Shown piece after piece: positions 1-6,620 of a stretch of 6,620 nucleotides of DNA (position 1 is the stretch's first letter; every line of letters starts with the position of its first letter). A model generated the notes under the pieces. That model saw nothing but the letters and a program-made list of their open reading frames with translations. It was not told the DNA's origin and ran no database searches. Made by a program: the position numbers and the translations under genes. Origin of the DNA: Bacteroidetes bacterium HGW-Bacteroidetes-12 (GTDB taxonomy: Bacteria > Bacteroidota > Bacteroidia > Flavobacteriales_E > Vicingaceae); the NCBI GenBank assembly GCA_002841035.1, contig PHDR01000161.1, forward strand, positions 1-6,620. Direction: 5' to 3'.

Positions 1-844
1 TGTTCAATACCTCTAGCAATAATAAATTATTAAGAGCTAAAAAATACTCATTGGATTGCAAAATATTTTTTTTGTTTGAAGACTCAATTTCCAACATTAA
101 TTTATGATAAATAGACAAACAACTCGATAAGTCGCCTTTACTCATAAAGTACATTCCCTTGAAGTTTAGTAAATAGAGCTTATCTTCAAATGTATGGTTG
201 GTTTTAATCTCAAAGAAACCATCGTTCACTAATTTGTCATAAAACTCAATTTCTTTATGCAATTGAGCAACCACTTTGTTTTTAGATAGTAATAAAAGAT
301 TGAATGTGTGATATTTATACTCAATCAATTTAGTATAATCGGTCAATAATTGAGTTTCGTCATTAAGTATCTCTTTCAATTTATTTTGAGATTGGAGTAA
401 GTATTTACCCTGCTCCTTTTCTATGTATGATTCCCACTTTAATATACCTAAAAGTATTAAATGATTATCGCAACTTATTGCAATCTTTTTGGCTTTTAAA
501 ATTTGTTTAGCACAGTTTTTAAATAACCTTTTCGTGTATAAAATTTCAATTTCTACCAACAAATGATGCAATTCAATTTCTTGAGATGAATTAGAGTGAA
601 AACCTCTCAGATGTTTTAAAATAAGAGCTTGAAGGCGACTTTCCATTACAGCTAAATTACTTTTTGATGGAATTTTCAATTGCTTTAGTAACTCGCTTTC
701 GGACAAATCTTTATTTTTTTCTATTACATCAAACATCCTTAAGAGCATTTTGTTCGTCTTAACAATCGATGCGTTTACTTTAAAGTATCTTTTTTCACTC
801 TTAGTTAAAGAAGATATAAGCTGAATTAATTGATGATTAACCAT
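1..844 (-). CDS. Partial helical TPR-like protein of unknown function, conserved in Bacteroidota
   Basis: The frame is open from an ATG at 844-842 to the left edge, giving 281 codons without a stop; the C-terminus lies outside the window. No signal peptide or membrane segment is visible, so the product is probably cytoplasmic. The first 20 residues contain the stretch SLTKSEKRYFK, which I recognise as the typical start of a widespread Bacteroidota family annotated only as hypothetical or TPR-containing. Residues 48-83 (SESELLKQL, then SRLQALILKHLRGFH) look like a small helical domain. Residues from about 100 onward are helix-rich with TPR-like pairs, for example around 100-141 and 222-256 (LYLLNFKGMYFMSKGDLSSC). 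Composition is rich in Lys, Leu and Ile. It is transcribed divergently from the adhesin gene. No catalytic motif is seen and no function is assigned. Confidence is high that it is a gene, low on role. Confidence 0.85.
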   Translation of the reverse strand, partial: MVNHQLIQLISSLTKSEKRYFKVNASIVKTNKMLLRMFDVIEKNKDLSESELLKQLKIPSKSNLAVMESRLQALILKHLRGFHSNSSQEIELHHLLVEIEILYTKRLFKNCAKQILKAKKIAISCDNHLILLGILKWESYIEKEQGKYLLQSQNKLKEILNDETQLLTDYTKLIEYKYHTFNLLLLSKNKVVAQLHKEIEFYDKLVNDGFFEIKTNHTFEDKLYLLNFKGMYFMSKGDLSSCLSIYHKLMLEIESSNKKNILQSNEYFLALNNLLLLEVLN

Positions 845-867
845 AGAAAATAGAAATTAATTTAACG

Positions 868-875
868 TAAAATTA
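868..875 (-). promoter_or_regulatory. Weak candidate -7 box for the left-hand gene
   Basis: Read on the minus strand this is TAATTTTA, one mismatch from the Bacteroidota -7 consensus TAnnTTTG, and it lies 23 nt upstream of the ATG at 844. No TTG at the expected 17-23 nt further upstream is evident, and the spacer is so AT-rich that chance matches are likely. Confidence 0.2.
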
Positions 876-952
876 ATAAAAACTCTTTCTTAGAACTGAA
901 AAAAAAATATATTTTTTGAGCGTTTTAATAAATAATATAACTAAAATTATAT

Positions 953-960
953 TACTTTTA
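953..960 (+). promoter_or_regulatory. Weak candidate -7 box for the adhesin/sprF-like pair
   Basis: TACTTTTA matches TAnnTTTG except at the last base and ends 23 nt before the ATG at 984. The nearest TTG (916-918) is 34 nt away, too far for a usual -33 element. The remaining divergent spacer (845-983) is A/T runs with no hairpin or clear operator, and no Shine-Dalgarno-like GGAGG precedes the ATG, which is normal for this phylum. Confidence 0.25.
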
Positions 961-983
961 TCAATTATAAAAAATCATTCACT

Positions 984-3680
984 ATGAAATTAATACGTAT
1001 TAGTTTATTATTAAGTTTATTAACTTGCTTTTTCTATTCAAAAAGTCAAACCGTTATTTGGACAGAAGATTTTCAAAATAACTGTGCTTCTGGCTGTTTT
1101 GCAACTGCATACACAGGTTTAAATGGCACATGGACGCAAACCAATACAGGTACAAATGACCCCGAAGCAAATGCTTGGTTTATTAGCGGTAATGAATGTG
1201 GCAATGCCGCTGGTGCTTGTGGTTCTACTTGTGGAACCGCAGACCCTTCCTTGCACATAGGTGCTAATGACGGATTTACAACAACAGACCCTGGTGCTTC
1301 TTATAATGCAGGGGGGTTGTGTGGTTTCCTCTTTTGTGTGACTACAGATAAAAGAGTAGAATCTCCAACTATTAATCTTACTGGGCAGAGCAATATAACT
1401 ATCAATTTTAATTATATGGAAAATGGGCAAACAACTATTGATAATGCTACGTTATGGTATTTTGATGGTGCAACTTGGACTCAATTGTTTGACTTGGCAA
1501 AAACTGTTCTTTGTGGTGTACAAGGAACTTGGACAGCCTACTCCCAACTACTCCCAGCCTCTGCCAACAACAATCCTAATGTTAAAATTGGGTTTCGATG
1601 GGTAAACAATGACGATGGAGTAGGCACAGATCCTTCCTTTGCTGTAGATGATATTACCTTAACTGTGCCTTCAGCTTCTACGCCAACAGCTAACTTTACT
1701 GCATCTGCTACAAGTGTTTGCGTGGGTGGTTCTATTACCTTTACCAACACCAGCACAACTTCAGGAGCAACCACTTATGCTTGGACTTTCCAAAATGGAA
1801 CACCTGCAACAGCTAATACAGCTGGACCTCATACAGTAACTTTTAATACGGCTGGAACTCAAAATATTTCACTTACCGTTACCGATGCGAACGGAACAGA
1901 CAATATAGTTATTCCTATTACAGTTAACCCTCTTCCAACTGTTACTGCCAATGCCACCAACATATCAATTTGTGCTGGAGATCCTGTTACGTTAACTGGA
2001 GGAGGTGCATCATCTTATACTTGGGATAATGGAGTTACTAATGGAGTTCCTTTTAACCCAGCTACAACTAACACTTATACAGTTACTGGAACAGATGCCA
2101 ATAGTTGCCAAAATACAGCTCAAATTACGGTTACTGTTAATAATTGTTCTCAACCAACTGCTTCATTTACTGTAAGCTCTCTTTCTACCTGCGTTGGAAG
2201 TAGCATCACATTTACCGACAACAGCACTGGTTCAGGAATTACCAATTGGAATTGGACTTTTCCTGGTGGATTGCCAGCAACTGCCAACACGCAAGGCCCT
2301 CATGTTGTTAGCTTTTCTGCTACAGGAACATATAACATTAACTTACAAATTACCGATGCAAATGGTATTGACGATACTACCATTACAATTACTGTTAATC
2401 CATTACCAACCATAACTGCAAGTGCATCAGCTACTACAATTTGTGCGGGAGACCCAGTTACACTTACTGGTGGCGGAGGTGTTTCTTACACTTGGGATAA
2501 TGGTGTAACAAATGGAGTTTCTTTTAACCCAACAACAACAACTAATTATACTGTTACAGGAACAGATGCAAATGGATGTCAAAATACGGCTCAAATAAGT
2601 GTTACAGTTAACAACTGTACCTTGCCAACAGCTTCATTCACCGCTTCATCATTAACTATTTGTGAAGGAGATTCTATTGTTTTCACAGACAACAGTTCTA
2701 GCTCTTTTACAATTACCGCTTGGTCATGGACTTTCCCTGGAGGAAATCCTGCAACAGCAAACACGCAAGGTCCACACACTGTTGTTTTTTCAACAGCAGG
2801 AACGTATAACATCAACTTGCAAGTAACCGATGCCAATGGTTCTAAAGATACTACCATAACTATTTCTGTAACAGCTTGTGCTATTCCTATTGCAGGAATT
2901 GGAATGGACGTAACAAACGGAAAAATATGCAAAAATAGTTGTATAGACTTTTCTTATACGGGAACAGGAGGCACTCCTACTTCCTACAGTTGGACGTTTG
3001 AAGAAGGAACGCCTTCCTCATCATCAGCTCAAAACCCAGGCTTAGTATGCTGGGGCGATACAACTGGTCGATTTATTGTTACTCTCGAAGTCTCTAATGC
3101 AAATGGAACTACTTCCATAACGGATACGGTTACCGTGAGCGAATCTCCTGTGTTAGTTTCAACACGCGACACATTATTAATTATTGGAAATAATGTTAGT
3201 TTAACTTCTCAAGCAACTGATAGCTCTGGAAATCCAATTACTGGAGGTTCATATTTGTGGAGTCCTTCAACTGATTTATCATGCGTTCTTTGTCAAACAA
3301 CAACAGTTATTCAACCATTAGATGATGGAACTTATATTGTAACCTATACAGCCGAAAATGGTTGCGTGGTTAATGATACTATTCGTGTGATTATTGATAT
3401 GCAACTAAACATTGGTGTACCTAGTGCTTTCACTCCCAATGGAGATGGTAAAAATGATTTCTTAGTAGTTAGAGGTCAGTTGGTTATTGAATCCTTAAGT
3501 TTTTCTGTGTATAACCGATACGGACAAGAAGTATTTTCTACAACTGACAAAACAAAAGGTTGGGATGGCACACATAACGGAAAGGAATTAAACCCTGGTG
3601 TTTTTGTTTATACTGTTAATGCTACCATGATAGATGGAAGTCGCCAACAATTAAAAGGAAATGTTACTTTAATCAAATAA
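984..3680 (+). CDS. Secreted multi-domain PKD/Ig-like adhesin with T9SS type B sorting domain
   Basis: 898 residues, predicted to be secreted and attached to or released from the cell surface by the type IX secretion system. Residues 1-21 form a Sec signal peptide (Lys/Arg start, Leu-rich core, probable cleavage after SKS before Q22). Residues 23-230 look like a jelly-roll/MAM-like domain: it opens with WTEDF, has several Cys, and ends with SFAVDDITLT. PKD modules lie at about 234-315, 391-472 and 548-630; each has a W-W/A-TF core and a TDANG turn. Ig-like modules lie at 316-390 and 473-547. A divergent fourth PKD spans about 633-718, followed by a linker domain at 720-805 with the LSCVLC motif. 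Residues 808-898 match the gliding-motility-associated C-terminal domain (TIGR04131/CHU_C): PSAFTPNGDGKNDF, VYNRYGQEVF, WDGTHNGKELNPGVFVYTV. It shares a strand with the PorP/SprF-like gene 30 bp downstream. The type B sorting assignment is firm; the ligand is unknown, and adhesion is inferred. Confidence 0.93.
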   Translation: MKLIRISLLLSLLTCFFYSKSQTVIWTEDFQNNCASGCFATAYTGLNGTWTQTNTGTNDPEANAWFISGNECGNAAGACGSTCGTADPSLHIGANDGFTTTDPGASYNAGGLCGFLFCVTTDKRVESPTINLTGQSNITINFNYMENGQTTIDNATLWYFDGATWTQLFDLAKTVLCGVQGTWTAYSQLLPASANNNPNVKIGFRWVNNDDGVGTDPSFAVDDITLTVPSASTPTANFTASATSVCVGGSITFTNTSTTSGATTYAWTFQNGTPATANTAGPHTVTFNTAGTQNISLTVTDANGTDNIVIPITVNPLPTVTANATNISICAGDPVTLTGGGASSYTWDNGVTNGVPFNPATTNTYTVTGTDANSCQNTAQITVTVNNCSQPTASFTVSSLSTCVGSSITFTDNSTGSGITNWNWTFPGGLPATANTQGPHVVSFSATGTYNINLQITDANGIDDTTITITVNPLPTITASASATTICAGDPVTLTGGGGVSYTWDNGVTNGVSFNPTTTTNYTVTGTDANGCQNTAQISVTVNNCTLPTASFTASSLTICEGDSIVFTDNSSSSFTITAWSWTFPGGNPATANTQGPHTVVFSTAGTYNINLQVTDANGSKDTTITISVTACAIPIAGIGMDVTNGKICKNSCIDFSYTGTGGTPTSYSWTFEEGTPSSSSAQNPGLVCWGDTTGRFIVTLEVSNANGTTSITDTVTVSESPVLVSTRDTLLIIGNNVSLTSQATDSSGNPITGGSYLWSPSTDLSCVLCQTTTVIQPLDDGTYIVTYTAENGCVVNDTIRVIIDMQLNIGVPSAFTPNGDGKNDFLVVRGQLVIESLSFSVYNRYGQEVFSTTDKTKGWDGTHNGKELNPGVFVYTVNATMIDGSRQQLKGNVTLIK
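1683..2873 (+). repeat. In-frame 471-bp tandem repeat (PKD + Ig-like), 2.5 copies
   Basis: Copies begin at 1683, 2154 and 2625, each at the codon for the Pro of P-T-A-[NS]-F-T, so the period is exactly 471 bp or 157 codons. Copies 1 and 2 hold a PKD module followed by an Ig-like module; copy 3 retains only the PKD half, to about 2873. The Ig-like modules of copies 1 and 2 (residues 316-388 and 473-545) differ at 14 of 73 positions by eye, without gaps. Identical peptides such as YTWDNGVTNGV use different synonymous codons in the two copies, so the duplication is not recent. Confidence 0.9.
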
Positions 3681-3710
3681 TTACTGTCAAAAAAATAAAT
3701 TAGAAAAACG

Positions 3711-4766
3711 ATGAAAAAACAACTCTTTATATTAGGTTTTGGGGTACTAATCAGTAGCAGTATTGCTCTTGCTCAACAAGACGTTCATTTTTCACAATTC
3801 TATGCTTCTCCAATGACTATTAACCCAGCTAGTGCTGGTGCTTTTAATGGCGATTTAAGAGGTAGCTTGCTTTATAGAAACCAATGGAGTTCGGTGAGCG
3901 AACCATTTACAACAATAGCAGCTTCGGTTGATATGCCCGTGTTAAAAAAGATGAAAGTAGGAATGTTTGGTTTAGGGCTTAATTTTTTTAAAGATGATGC
4001 TGGAGATTCTCAATTTTCAACTACAAAATTTAGTTTAGCCTTAGCTTATCATTTAGATTTAAGTGGAGGAAAAGGCAAACATTTCATTTCTGTTGGTTTT
4101 CAGGGAGGAAGTATTCAACGCTCAATAGGCTTTGGAAATTTAACTTTTAACGACCAATGGAATGGTGTTGATTTTGACCAAAACATAACTACCGCAGACC
4201 AATTTGGTGGTTCAAGTGTTTCAGCATTGGATGTCGCAGCAGGAATCCATTGGTTTTATGCTCCAACAGATTTTTCAAGGTATTTTGGTGGAATTTCTAT
4301 GTATCATCTAAACTCTCCTAATGTTGCTTTTAATGATGAAGAAAGTGCCTTACTAAAAAAATATACATTTCATTTTGGTGCAGAAATAGGCAAAGGCTCT
4401 ACAACAGCAACAGTAACTAATTCGGGGTTTTCTGTATTGCCCAACATCATTTATAGTGTTCAAGGAGCAAATCGTTATTTTAATTTGGGTGCAGAAGCAA
4501 AAATTAGACTAAAAGACAATTCAAAATTCACTAACTTCCATAATGAAATGTCTATTGCTATTGGTCCGTACTTACGTTTTGGTGATGCGGCTTATATTGT
4601 TACCCGATTTAGTTGGCAAGGCATTTCATTGGGTGTTAGTTACGACATTAACCTATCCGATTTATCGGACGCAACTAATGGAAATGGTGGGTTTGAACTG
4701 TTGTTAGGTTATTTTGGAAATTTCGGGGCAAATCCATCAAGAGGGCATAGTGTAAGGTTTAAATAA
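3711..4766 (+). CDS. PorP/SprF-family type IX secretion system outer-membrane protein
   Basis: 351 residues, the usual length for the PorP/SprF family (TIGR03519). A signal peptide covers residues 1-21 (MKK start, hydrophobic core, cleavage after ALA before QQ). The mature N-terminus carries the family signature QDVHFSQFYASPMTINPASAG followed by a LLYRNQW motif. The rest shows alternating aromatic/polar strands typical of an outer-membrane beta-barrel (AYHLDLSGG, HFGAEIG, YLRFGDAAYIV, LGVSYDINLS). In this family each protein often sits beside one CHU_C-type cargo and helps its secretion or anchoring, as SprF does for SprB in Flavobacterium johnsoniae. The 30-bp gap from the upstream adhesin, with no terminator in it, supports co-transcription and a dedicated pairing. 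The specific symbol sprF or porP is not assigned because genomes carry many paralogues. Confidence 0.92.
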   Translation: MKKQLFILGFGVLISSSIALAQQDVHFSQFYASPMTINPASAGAFNGDLRGSLLYRNQWSSVSEPFTTIAASVDMPVLKKMKVGMFGLGLNFFKDDAGDSQFSTTKFSLALAYHLDLSGGKGKHFISVGFQGGSIQRSIGFGNLTFNDQWNGVDFDQNITTADQFGGSSVSALDVAAGIHWFYAPTDFSRYFGGISMYHLNSPNVAFNDEESALLKKYTFHFGAEIGKGSTTATVTNSGFSVLPNIIYSVQGANRYFNLGAEAKIRLKDNSKFTNFHNEMSIAIGPYLRFGDAAYIVTRFSWQGISLGVSYDINLSDLSDATNGNGGFELLLGYFGNFGANPSRGHSVRFK

Positions 4767-4791
4767 GGAATTAAATTAGGCGTTTCAAATG

Positions 4792-6135
4792 TTACAAACT
4801 TTTTTCTTTACGAACTTTATTTAAAAACACCTTAATAATTGGTATTGCTATAAGCAATAATCCAATAAACAAAGCTATTCCAAAAAACAAAAACACAACA
4901 ATTATGGGTTGAATTGAATCTTGCATTTGGCTAAAAGAAGTTGTTTTATCTCCTAAAAACATCCACTTGCTTTTTTCCACACCTCCCAACATTAACATGG
5001 TTAGAAAACCAACTAACGAACTATTAAACAACCAATAACCTATTTTCATAATCTTAGCATTGGTTTCTATTATTGCTGCATTTTCCTTAAATGCAATAAA
5101 CATTGCAGATGCTAATAAAATTGACGTATTAATCCCTATTGTTGTGCCCATGGAATGAGCTACCGTAATATGAGTTCCATGGGTAAATAAATTAATATAA
5201 GGAATAGAAATAAGCAACGCAATAAATAAATTTACAAACACCCAAAAATCTGTAGCTAACAAAAATTTATAGGCAAAATTTCCTTTTATTTTATCTTGTT
5301 GATTCAAGGATTTTTTCCAAGAAATAATTATACTAAGAAAAATTATCCATTCCGACATACTCATTGCGTAGGCAACAATTCTTATCCATGGTTGGGTAGG
5401 GATAAAATAGGTGTGATGAGCCCAGCCAAACATAAGGTTAGATAATCCCAAAAAATAAAAGAAGAATGCTACTTTTCCTCTACCAACGGTATTTTCGTTT
5501 TTTATTTTTGACATTAAAAAAATGGCAGTCCCATAAATAAGCATGTTCCATGAACCAACAAAAGAACCGTAAGATTTCCATTGAACCGTAATGTCTCGAA
5601 TAAAATTTTCTCGAACAGAAGGTATCAACCAAAGATGTGCTTCCGAAAAATGATAAATCATAAAAACAATTCCAGTACCCCACATCCATAAATAAACAGG
5701 CCAATTTTGTATTTTACCAACCAATGTTTTAAAATAATTAATAGCGAACAATATCCATGCAATCAAAATAGGAAGTGAAATTATAGGATGATAAGTAAGG
5801 TACTCTCTGCCGCCCATTTTACCAAATAAAAATGAATAATAAATTGCTAAAGAGCATATTAACAATGTGCTAAATTGAATGGTCATCAATTTTTTTGAAT
5901 ACAATTGTACGTTCAATACTTTTGAAATATAATAATAAATGCCCCCTGTTGCTGATAATATTATCCAGCCTATTACTGTAGAAACGTGAAATTCACGCAA
6001 TCGATTAAAAGCAAGTGTTTCTTTTAAAAACTCAGGGTAGATGTATTGAAGTGTGATTAAAACTCCAAAAAAAGCACCCAAAAGCAATGCTGATAGTCCA
6101 AGCAAAAGAAATAAAAAAGGGATTTTTTGATTCAT
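4792..6135 (-). CDS. NorB-like haem-copper oxidoreductase subunit I with altered active-site residues
   Basis: 447 residues with about 12 hydrophobic segments (near 7-30, 47-71, 83-104, 117-138, 146-163, 190-209, 221-243, 250-272, 288-312, 323-349, 363-386, 409-435), matching the 12-helix NorB core of cytochrome c-dependent nitric oxide reductase (usually about 450-470). Conserved by eye: AFNRLREFH with H50 as low-spin haem ligand; GREYL with E111, as in the NorB loop GREFL; GWAHHTYF with H240/H241 (two Fe_B ligands); SEW with E262 (NorB Glu in ALEP); THGTHITVAH with H327 (haem b3 ligand). Not conserved: the helix-VI motif HLWVEGVWEL reads YGSFVGSWNML (189-199), so the third Fe_B His and catalytic Glu are absent; the second low-spin ligand His is M329. 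Together with the upstream NorC-like gene it probably forms a NO reductase-like complex in the inner membrane. Whether it reduces NO, O2 or something else cannot be told. Its frame abuts the upstream stop codon, suggesting translational coupling. A cbb3 oxidase subunit is less likely, since no CcoO/CcoP is present. Confidence 0.85.
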   Translation of the reverse strand: MNQKIPFLFLLLGLSALLLGAFFGVLITLQYIYPEFLKETLAFNRLREFHVSTVIGWIILSATGGIYYYISKVLNVQLYSKKLMTIQFSTLLICSLAIYYSFLFGKMGGREYLTYHPIISLPILIAWILFAINYFKTLVGKIQNWPVYLWMWGTGIVFMIYHFSEAHLWLIPSVRENFIRDITVQWKSYGSFVGSWNMLIYGTAIFLMSKIKNENTVGRGKVAFFFYFLGLSNLMFGWAHHTYFIPTQPWIRIVAYAMSMSEWIIFLSIIISWKKSLNQQDKIKGNFAYKFLLATDFWVFVNLFIALLISIPYINLFTHGTHITVAHSMGTTIGINTSILLASAMFIAFKENAAIIETNAKIMKIGYWLFNSSLVGFLTMLMLGGVEKSKWMFLGDKTTSFSQMQDSIQPIIVVFLFFGIALFIGLLLIAIPIIKVFLNKVRKEKSL

Positions 6136-6567
6136 TTATTTTTTATATTTTATACTTACCCAACCAAAATTATGTGTTGCTTCATAAATGGGATAATGAC
6201 CAGTTTCATCAACCGCTTCTAAAAATGCAACCAATGCTTCCTTTTCTTCTTCCGAAAAATTGAATTGAGGCATTGTTTTCACACCACTATTTAAAAATGC
6301 CTTTACATACATAGATCCTTTTCCTTCTGCGGAAATAACATTTGTTAAATCTGGACCTAAATACCCTCCTAATCCATAAAATTGATGACACGCTGTGCAA
6401 TTATTGTCTTGATAAATTTTTTCACCACGAATGGCGATTTCACTCATTTTTTGAGCTTCAATTGGAGGTGTTTGAGTGTAAATAAAAAAATTATAGCCTA
6501 AAAAAACAATGACAATAATTGCCATTACGGTTCTATTTTTGTGAGCTAATTTTTTAGTAATTTCCAT
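6136..6567 (-). CDS. NorC-like membrane-anchored monohaem cytochrome c
   Basis: 143 residues, close to the usual NorC length (about 145-150). A positively charged N-terminus (KKLAHKNR) precedes one membrane anchor at about 13-30, placing the haem domain in the periplasm. The single c-type haem site is C57-T-A-C60-H61 in a NorC-like setting: GEKIYQDNNCTACHQFYGLGG then GYLGPDLTNV. M99 in KTMPQFNFSEEE is the likely sixth haem ligand, matching the MPNFNLSDQE region of NorC, followed by ALVAFLEAVD. The C-terminal tail after HYPI is about 15 residues longer than I recall for NorC. It would pass electrons from soluble c-type cytochromes to the haem-copper subunit encoded directly downstream. The ATG at 6567 is chosen because a start at Met15 would remove the basic residues needed for membrane orientation. 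The order NorC-NorB is the standard one; no norQ or norD is visible in this window. Confidence 0.9.
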   Translation of the reverse strand: MEITKKLAHKNRTVMAIIVIVFLGYNFFIYTQTPPIEAQKMSEIAIRGEKIYQDNNCTACHQFYGLGGYLGPDLTNVISAEGKGSMYVKAFLNSGVKTMPQFNFSEEEKEALVAFLEAVDETGHYPIYEATHNFGWVSIKYKK

Positions 6568-6572
6568 TTTGA

Positions 6573-6604
6573 CAAAAATAAATAATAATCTTGTAAGAAA
6601 ACAA
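6573..6604 (-). promoter_or_regulatory. Bacteroidota-type promoter of the NorC/NorB-like unit
   Basis: On the minus strand TTG (6604-6602) is followed after 21 nt by TATTTTTG (6580-6573), a perfect match to the TAnnTTTG -7 element with spacing in the 17-23 nt range known for this phylum. The box ends only 5 nt before the ATG at 6567, so the transcript would start at or next to the start codon, implying a leaderless or near-leaderless mRNA. Confidence 0.55.
6591..6604. promoter_or_regulatory. Possible Crp/Fnr-type half-site palindrome
   Basis: TTGT-N6-ACAA forms a short inverted repeat overlapping the -33 element of the NorC/NorB-like promoter. NO-responsive Crp/Fnr-family regulators (NnrR, DNR, HcpR types) bind palindromes of this general form, which would suit a nor-like operon. 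Only four bases per arm match, and in such AT-rich DNA this may be chance. Confidence 0.2.
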
Positions 6605-6620
6605 TGAAGTTCATATTCTA

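Noticed and set aside
1026..1028. Cys15 of the adhesin as a lipoprotein acylation site
   Set aside because: The context LLTC lacks the small residue (Gly/Ala/Ser) at -1 of a lipobox, and the hydrophobic core continues to a normal signal peptidase I-type site near residue 21.
1683..2873. CRISPR array or DNA-level satellite
   Set aside because: The repeat is an in-frame 471-bp protein-domain duplication with synonymous divergence, not short identical repeats with spacers.
2591..2932. Antisense open frame of 113 codons opposite the adhesin repeats
   Set aside because: Its composition mirrors the repeat codons of the plus-strand gene, it has no recognisable domain, and the plus frame has strong protein-level evidence. 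The same applies to 1073-1258, 1119-1430 and 1538-1774.
4656..4669. Hairpin TCCGA-TTTA-TCGGA as a possible terminator for the convergent genes
   Set aside because: It lies inside the PorP/SprF-like coding region (encoding LSDLSD), has only a 5-bp stem, and has no following T run on either strand. The 25-bp convergent gap 4767-4791 contains no hairpin either.
5480..5704. Second open frame of 74 codons inside the NorB-like gene on the same strand
   Set aside because: It is an out-of-frame overlap of a clear 12-helix membrane protein and shows no domain of its own.
4792..6135. Subunit I of a cbb3-type cytochrome oxidase
   Set aside because: Related superfamily, but the adjacent partner is a NorC-type monohaem cytochrome, the GREYL loop and THGT motif follow NorB, and no CcoO or CcoP gene is present in the window.

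Overview
The window reads as a chromosomal piece of a low-GC Bacteroidota bacterium, most likely Flavobacteriia or a close relative. The evidence is a surface protein with a type IX secretion (T9SS) type B C-terminal sorting domain, a PorP/SprF-family partner gene, AT-rich spacers without clear Shine-Dalgarno sites, and a TAnnTTTG-type promoter element. No tRNA, rRNA, CRISPR array or insertion sequence was seen.

Layout from left to right. Positions 1-844 (minus strand) hold the N-terminal 281 codons of a helical, TPR-like protein of unknown function that runs off the left edge. A 139-bp AT-rich divergent spacer follows. Positions 984-3680 (plus) encode an 898-residue secreted adhesin-like protein: signal peptide, jelly-roll/MAM-like N-terminal domain, PKD and Ig-like modules with an exact 157-residue repeat period, and a CHU_C-type sorting domain. 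Thirty bases later, 3711-4766 (plus) encodes a PorP/SprF-family outer-membrane protein. The two plus-strand genes form the usual T9SS cargo/partner pair.

Positions 4792-6567 (minus) converge on that pair and hold a two-gene unit transcribed right to left: a NorC-like membrane-anchored monohaem cytochrome c, then directly abutting it (TAA next to ATG) a 12-helix NorB-like haem-copper oxidoreductase subunit. A good Bacteroidota-type promoter lies just upstream of the cytochrome gene and predicts an almost leaderless transcript.

The most interesting point is the NorB-like protein. It aligns by eye along its length with cytochrome c-dependent nitric oxide reductase, including the His-His pair, the helix-VIII Glu, the GRE-[YF]-L loop and the THGT motif. 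It lacks the helix-VI histidine and glutamate of the Fe_B site, and has Met where canonical NorB has the second axial His of the low-spin haem. It is therefore either a divergent NO reductase-like enzyme with an altered active site or a relative with another function. The residue assignments rest on alignment from memory and need a computed alignment or structure model.
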